This document shows, one piece after another, positions 14,404-18,208 of a stretch of 18,208 nucleotides of DNA. Position numbers and translations under genes: made by a program. The DNA is from Bacillota bacterium (lineage in GTDB: Bacteria; Bacillota; Clostridia; Christensenellales; SZUA-584): contig JAEZIZ010000050.1 of the NCBI GenBank assembly GCA_023415915.1, positions 1 through 18,208 of the forward strand, read 5' to 3'. The notes below the pieces were generated by a model, which searched no databases, was not told where the DNA came from, and saw only the letters and a program-made list of their open reading frames with translations. Position 1 is the stretch's first letter; every line of letters begins with the position of its first letter.

Positions 14404-15462
14404 TCTGCGAGGCTGATTGTCTCCGCAGGTGACAGTTGGTGACGGCAGTGACGGTTGTTTCCCTACCGGGATTTCGGTGTCACAACTGTCACAACCGTCA
14501 CTCCTCAGCCGGATCAACCGGCTTTTTCCGGTGCGGTTGTATCGGTACTCAATACAATTTTCGGCCAATACGCCGTGATGCTGATTCAGCAGCTTTGTCA
14601 CCGCGTTGGCTGCAGTTGTGGTATTCTCCATCTCGATCAACAAATCCGTGGCACTTCCGCGCCATTCGTCTCTTCCAGCCATGAAGCTTACCACCCGGAA
14701 AATGAATTCCGGCGTTTCGGGTTTGCGCACGTCTTCGGCGGTTTCACAGGAGATGCATTCCCACACGCAGTTCTCAAATTGCAACGTCAGCTCCGTGTAC
14801 TCTACATCCCGCCCGGTCATATACAGCTTGGCTACGTTGTCGGAACGCTTGTCTTTCTCCAACACATACGTGGTATCCACGCCGCCTGTTAGCCCCGTTG
14901 TGCCAGATACCATCATAAATGGGTCTTTGTCCGAATTCTTGCGTAAATGATGCACCAGTATAATCGCCAACCGATGTTTGTCTGCAATCTGCTTAAGTTC
15001 ACAGATATCCCGGTAGTCATTCGCGTAGGCGTTGGACGATACATCCATGCCGCGTACGCGCTGCAGTGTATCGATTACAATCAGCCTTGTCCCCGGCTCC
15101 TGCTTCAGGAAGTCTTCTATCTGCTGTTGCAGACCGGTTCCAATCTGATCAGCCATGACTGCGAAATGCAAATTGCTAGGCGCTGTGTCTGTGATCTCAA
15201 ACAATCGGTTCTGAATCCGGTTGAAGGTATCCTCCAGGCAAAGATACAGCACACCACATTGATTGACTGTTCGTTCCCACACGGATTCACCAGTTGCGAC
15301 CTTCAGGCACAGCCACAGCACCAGCCAGCTTTTGCCGATCTTCGGACTGCCGGCAAGGATATGCAGTCCGCACGGTATCAGCCCGTCCACAATGAAGGGG
15401 ACAGGCTTGAGTGGCGTGGCCAACAGCGTTTCGGCATCGATGGTTTGCAGCTTCGCGCTCAT
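14377..15462 (-). CDS. RepA-type hexameric helicase-like AAA/RecA-fold ATPase
   Basis: 361 residues. Walker A is GSPKIGKS (38-45), an acidic LYLCLEDTFNRIQNRL block (72-87) carries the likely catalytic Glu77, Walker B is RLIVIDTLQRV (126-136) with Asp131, and LAIILVHHLRK follows as a sensor-like motif. This order is that of RepA of RSF1010 and of KaiC/DnaB-like ATPases. On mobile elements such proteins help replication of the excised circle; no separate initiator gene is visible here. The C-terminal third (about 240-361) is less conserved and has a winged-helix-like stretch. The start overlaps the excisionase-like gene by four bases (ATGA), so the two are translationally coupled. Its last codons form half of the oriT inverted repeat, and its TAG stop is part of the nick sequence. 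Confidence 0.8.
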   Translation of the reverse strand: MSAKLQTIDAETLLATPLKPVPFIVDGLIPCGLHILAGSPKIGKSWLVLWLCLKVATGESVWERTVNQCGVLYLCLEDTFNRIQNRLFEITDTAPSNLHFAVMADQIGTGLQQQIEDFLKQEPGTRLIVIDTLQRVRGMDVSSNAYANDYRDICELKQIADKHRLAIILVHHLRKNSDKDPFMMVSGTTGLTGGVDTTYVLEKDKRSDNVAKLYMTGRDVEYTELTLQFENCVWECISCETAEDVRKPETPEFIFRVVSFMAGRDEWRGSATDLLIEMENTTTAANAVTKLLNQHHGVLAENCIEYRYNRTGKSRLIRLRSDGCDSCDTEIPVGKQPSLPSPTVTCGDNQPRRAHDFARKV

Positions 15463-15665
15463 ACCGCTTCACCGCTTCTGCGTTCAATCCAGAGGATGAA
15501 ATGCTCTTTACTGACCATCATGCGTTTACCGATCCGCAGTGTCGGGAATCCTTCGCTGTTCATCAGCTCGTATGCACCGGCTCTGGAGATACCGAGCGTT
15601 TGGGCAATTGCGTTGGCGTTGAGTATAATCGGCAGTTGATCGTAAGACGTTTTGGTTGCTTTCAT
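15459..15665 (-). CDS. excisionase-like helix-turn-helix protein
   Basis: 68 residues from the ATG at 15665, chosen because AGGAGG lies just upstream; an ATG at 15722 would add 19 residues without a ribosome binding site. NANAIAQTLGISRAGAYELMNSEGFPTLRIGKRMMVSKEHFILWIERR is a MerR-like HTH_17/excisionase domain that covers almost the whole protein (pieces: AIAQTLGISRAGAYELM helix pair, FPTLRIGKRMMVSKE wing, FILWIERR end helix). Such proteins bend DNA at attachment sites to favour excision, and may also regulate the divergent control region next to it. First gene of the xis-rep unit; overlaps rep by four bases. Confidence 0.8.
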   Translation of the reverse strand: MKATKTSYDQLPIILNANAIAQTLGISRAGAYELMNSEGFPTLRIGKRMMVSKEHFILWIERRSGEAV

Positions 15666-15754
15666 AGTGGTTCCTCCTATTCTTTTGTCAAAGTCCTTTT
15701 CTTGCCACTGCTTTTTTGGCAATCCTGTTGTTATGATTCACACCTCTTACATAT

Positions 15755-15886
15755 AACGACTATCGTTTCTTGTCGTATTATTTTCTGTATTGACACAATA
15801 CATGACGCCTGATATGATTTCAATAGAGTTTGACAACAATTTTAACGACTAGTGATTGTCGTTTATGAGTGATATCAATAGTCGTT
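15755..15886. promoter_or_regulatory. five copies of an ACGAC motif in the divergent control region
   Basis: ACGAC[AT]A-type words occur at 15756 (plus), 15776 (minus), 15845 (plus), 15862 (minus) and 15885 (minus). Two pairs face each other: AACGAC-11-GTCGTA (15755-15777) and AACGAC-8-GTCGTT (15844-15863). They span the gap between the leftward xis-rep and the rightward DUF6076-int genes. They are likely operators of a shared regulator, or iterons. Confidence 0.6.
15790..15818 (+). promoter_or_regulatory. sigma-A promoter of the DUF6076-integrase unit
   Basis: TTGACA (15790-15795), 17 nt, TATGAT (15813-15818). The start would be near 15825, upstream of three of the ACGAC motifs, so a bound regulator could block it. 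A second TTGACA at 15830-15835 has no good -10. Confidence 0.65.
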
Positions 15887-15901
15887 TTTCAGGAGTGTTA
15901 T

Positions 15902-17008
15902 ATGGCGTATTATGCTAGGATGTCTGAAAGTAAAATGGAAGTTCTTATTGAAGGACAGAATCAACTGCGCCACCAACGAGAAGTTGCAGTCGGGCAGCAG
16001 CTGCTGGATTTTATTTATTATGATCTGAAAAAGTTGAACGTAGCACTTGACCATGTATACAGCCTTGCAGCGCATGCAAAAAATCCAAGCTTCGAAGGAA
16101 TACTCAGTAGGCTGGATATGCAAAACATCTACCTGCGCTTTTTTGTTGAATTGCTGCTGGACACAATCTTCCATGAAAAATCCAACACAAAGGCTGGTTT
16201 TGAAGCACTGCGAAAACAGTTTCCACGGGAAATCGCTTTTCTTATGGAGAATGAAAAATTCAAAAACGTCTCATATCGCACAGTATCCAAAGCGTTTATA
16301 ATTGGCGTGTTTTCCGTTCATGCGCTGGGTATGCAGACCTTTATGAAGCAGCAGCTTGAGTTCTGTGTGGATGGAGCTGGTGATGAGCAATACCAGCAGC
16401 TTTCTCCCACTGAAAGGCTTTATATCTATGAGCAATGGCGCAAATCAAAGGGAGAGCAGCCGCTGTATTTTGAGACGGATACTTTTTCTTCCCGGCTGGT
16501 TATCAGCGAGGAAATATCGACAGATGGGGGTTTCTCTATGGAAGAGTTGGCTGACAAGCTGAAAAAGCAAAAGCCAAAGATCGCCGAAATGACGGTGCTG
16601 CCCAACGGCTGGGCACTGATGCGTTTTGAGCTTATGAAGATGGTATCGCTGGATGTACCGATAAGGAAGTGCGCAAACTGCGGACGGTATTTCATCCTGG
16701 ATGGCAGAAGTGACATCGAGTATTGTTCACGCCCACTGGCTGACCAGCCGGGAAAGACATGTCAGGACGTAGGGGCTCTCAACAAATACATGGATAAGGT
16801 TCATGCTAACCCGATTCGTAAGGAGTTCCACAAGGCTTACAAACGCAACCATTCGCGCGTTCGTGTCGGTACGATGACACAGTCGGAATTCCTTGAATGG
16901 TCGGACGAGGCCAGAAAAAAACGTGATCAATGTATAGCTGGCGTGCTGAGTAAGGACGAGTTTATGGAGTGGGTGAATAACGATCGAAGGTACGCAAAAA
17001 GACAGTGA
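15902..17008 (+). CDS. DUF6076-family protein with a C-terminal zinc-finger motif
   Basis: 368 residues from the ATG at 15902, chosen because AGGAG lies 6 nt upstream; a GTG at 15869 in the same frame has no such site and lies among the operator motifs. The first 250 residues are mostly helical with no motif I recognise. A four-cysteine cluster follows: CANC (257-260), then EYC (Cys275) and KTC (Cys287), which fits a treble-clef or zinc-ribbon. A basic C-terminal tail has KAYKRNHSRVRVG and two SEFLEW/DEFMEW repeats (about 325 and 355). DUF6076 proteins often sit beside integrases in Clostridia elements; their function is not known to me. The integrase gene begins 71 bp downstream on the same strand, so a shared transcript is likely. 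A DNA-binding role in excision control is an inference. Confidence 0.7.
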   Translation: MAYYARMSESKMEVLIEGQNQLRHQREVAVGQQLLDFIYYDLKKLNVALDHVYSLAAHAKNPSFEGILSRLDMQNIYLRFFVELLLDTIFHEKSNTKAGFEALRKQFPREIAFLMENEKFKNVSYRTVSKAFIIGVFSVHALGMQTFMKQQLEFCVDGAGDEQYQQLSPTERLYIYEQWRKSKGEQPLYFETDTFSSRLVISEEISTDGGFSMEELADKLKKQKPKIAEMTVLPNGWALMRFELMKMVSLDVPIRKCANCGRYFILDGRSDIEYCSRPLADQPGKTCQDVGALNKYMDKVHANPIRKEFHKAYKRNHSRVRVGTMTQSEFLEWSDEARKKRDQCIAGVLSKDEFMEWVNNDRRYAKRQ

Positions 17009-17079
17009 CCAAAATGTCGTACATCTTATTCTATACAATGGAATAAAGCAGGTTACGATTCAAATAAGGAGGTTCAAAA

Positions 17080-18208
17080 ATGGCTACTATCAGTAAACGC
17101 GGAGACAAGTATCGTGTACGTTATGATGTTTATGAAAATGGGCAACGCAAACAACGCAACAAGTCTTTCGACAAAGCCAAGGACGCTAAGGCGTTTGCCG
17201 CTGAAGTTGAGCATGAACTTCAAACGGGTACTTACGCTAATGCTGGTAAGATCACTGTTGAAGCATACCTCGATCAGTATTTTGATACCTATTGCGCACA
17301 CATGCGTCCCAATACCAAAACAGCGGCAATGGGTTACGTGAAAAAGCACATTATTCCATCGGTCGGACAGATGCGTTTGAAAGACTTGACCACACTTCAG
17401 ATTCAGCAGATTTATAATAAAATGCTGACAACCGAGTTCAAAGCGGCGAAATATAAAACTATAAATAAAGAAGAAGTGCTTATTAGCCCTGCAAAGACAT
17501 ACAGCCCCAAGACAATAAAAAATGTGCATGGCGTCCTCTCTACGGCTTTAAATAAGGCTGTCAAGACAAACCTACTGATGCACAACCCATGTGACAATAT
17601 TACGCTTCCGAAAAGCAAAAGCTTTGAATATGTTATTCCGGAGCGTGATGAATTGAAGAAGATAATTGACGCAATTAAAGACACAGAACTTTACGAAGCC
17701 ATTTTAACCTGTGCGATACTTGGTATTCGCAGAAGCGAGGTTATGGGGCTATATTGGTCGGACATTAATTTTGAGGAGAAGACGATTTCGATAAACCGCT
17801 CTCTTATCTACGTCGAGGAAACGCACAGCCTTGAAATTGGCGAATTAAAGACCGAGTCTTCTTATCGCACCCTTCCTGCGCCGGATGTGCTGTTAGATAC
17901 GCTCTCAGAGCTTTACAAACAGAATGCCTCCAATGATATGAAGCAAGCATCACCTCTGATTTTCACAAACGAAATTGGAAAACCGGTACGCCCTGCAAAG
18001 TTGACCAGATGCTACAAACAGGCCGCAGCAAAAGCGGGGTTCCCAAAGATGCGGCTGCACGACCTTCGGCATACAGTCGTAACATACTTAATTGAATCGG
18101 GTCTGTCTCCAAAGACCGTTCAGGAGTTTGTTGGACACACTGACGCACGCTTCACCCTGAAGCAATATGCACACGTCGTCAATGAAAGCAAACGTAAATC
18201 TTCACAGG
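17080..18208 (+). CDS. int: tyrosine recombinase/integrase, 3' end beyond the window
   Basis: 376 codons are visible and the frame is still open at the window end; with the catalytic Tyr in view, probably only a short tail is missing. An N-terminal arm-binding domain (1-45: MATISKRGDKYRVRYDVYEN) and a SAM-like core-binding domain (about 60-170) precede the catalytic domain. All active-site residues are present: Arg217 (ILGIRRSEV), Lys257 (LKTESSYR), His327 and Arg330 (HDLRHT), His353 (GHTDARF) and Tyr363 (QYAHV). It should cut and join attP and attB. The ATG has AAGGAGG 7 nt upstream. It points away from the element's genes to the right end, where its attachment site and an intact tRNA gene are expected. 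Confidence 0.95.
   Translation, partial: MATISKRGDKYRVRYDVYENGQRKQRNKSFDKAKDAKAFAAEVEHELQTGTYANAGKITVEAYLDQYFDTYCAHMRPNTKTAAMGYVKKHIIPSVGQMRLKDLTTLQIQQIYNKMLTTEFKAAKYKTINKEEVLISPAKTYSPKTIKNVHGVLSTALNKAVKTNLLMHNPCDNITLPKSKSFEYVIPERDELKKIIDAIKDTELYEAILTCAILGIRRSEVMGLYWSDINFEEKTISINRSLIYVEETHSLEIGELKTESSYRTLPAPDVLLDTLSELYKQNASNDMKQASPLIFTNEIGKPVRPAKLTRCYKQAAAKAGFPKMRLHDLRHTVVTYLIESGLSPKTVQEFVGHTDARFTLKQYAHVVNESKRKSSQ

Larger units (their letters stand above)
8205..18208. mobile_element. integrative and mobilizable element (right end outside the window)
   Basis: The segment contains, left to right, an attL-like tRNA fragment, a defence operon, a MobV relaxase, an oriT, a RepA-type ATPase, an excisionase-like protein, a DUF6076 protein and a tyrosine integrase. 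Type IV secretion genes are absent, so it would need a helper element to transfer. Base use changes along it: the restriction-modification genes are visibly more AT-rich than rep and mob, which suggests the cargo was gained separately. The left boundary rests on the tRNA-like fragment; the right boundary is not in view. Confidence 0.8.

Noticed and set aside
15830..15858. Second plus-strand promoter from TTGACA at 15830
   Set aside because: No acceptable -10 at 16-18 nt; the box at 15790 with TATGAT is better.
15869..15901. Upstream GTG start for the DUF6076 gene
   Set aside because: No ribosome binding site, and the added residues lie within operator motifs; ATG 15902 has AGGAG at the right distance.

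Overview
The window looks like a chromosomal stretch of a Clostridia-type Bacillota (Firmicutes) bacterium. The evidence is strong AGGAGG-type ribosome binding sites, near-consensus sigma-A promoters, intrinsic terminators, a Gram-positive-style surface protein, and a MobV/DUF6076/tyrosine-integrase mobile element typical of that phylum. The species cannot be named from the sequence.

Region 1 (1 to about 8204) is the resident chromosome. It starts with what may be the last codons of a plus-strand gene and its terminator. A convergent minus-strand gene follows: a peptidase-M24-fold protein whose metal ligands are partly lost. Next comes a minus-strand unit in which a TetR regulator (6281-6931) lies 39 bp upstream of a 1490-residue repeat-rich surface protein (1769-6241). 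A perfect 24-bp palindrome just downstream of the tetR promoter suggests that the regulator controls itself and the surface protein together. Divergent from tetR, a small lipoprotein with a molybdopterin-oxidoreductase-like domain has its own promoter, a perfect palindrome in the promoter spacer, and a leader of about 180 nt that holds a possible 28-codon ORF.

Region 2 (7769-8400) has no convincing gene. It holds several hairpins and truncated copies of a sequence that reads like the 3' end of a tRNA gene (TTCGAAT loop, CCTAG, TTCCGCT, G, CCA). The copy at 8205-8228, followed on the minus strand by a strong terminator, is the best candidate for the left attachment site of the element to its right.

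Region 3 (about 8205 to beyond 18208) is an integrative and mobilizable element. From its control region (15666-15901) one arm runs rightward: a DUF6076 zinc-finger protein and a tyrosine integrase with all catalytic residues, cut by the window end. The other arm runs leftward: an excisionase-like HTH protein, a RepA-type ATPase, an oriT, a MobV relaxase, then an apparent four-gene defence operon. That operon encodes an AbiEi/AbiEii toxin-antitoxin pair and a BcgI-like type IIB restriction-modification pair (fused nuclease-methyltransferase plus specificity subunit), behind a perfect TTGACA-17-TATAAT promoter.

The best-supported surprise is the oriT. The minus strand at 14379-14370 reads TAGTGTGTTA, which matches the nick sequence known for the pMV158 relaxase MobM, and it sits next to an inverted repeat as in pMV158. 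The relaxase next to it keeps the HNER motif with His22 and the HxDExxPHxH metal motif. The nick site overlaps the stop codon of the rep gene. Integrase, excisionase, relaxase, oriT and rep explain how the element could excise, transfer and possibly copy itself; the defence operon is its cargo.
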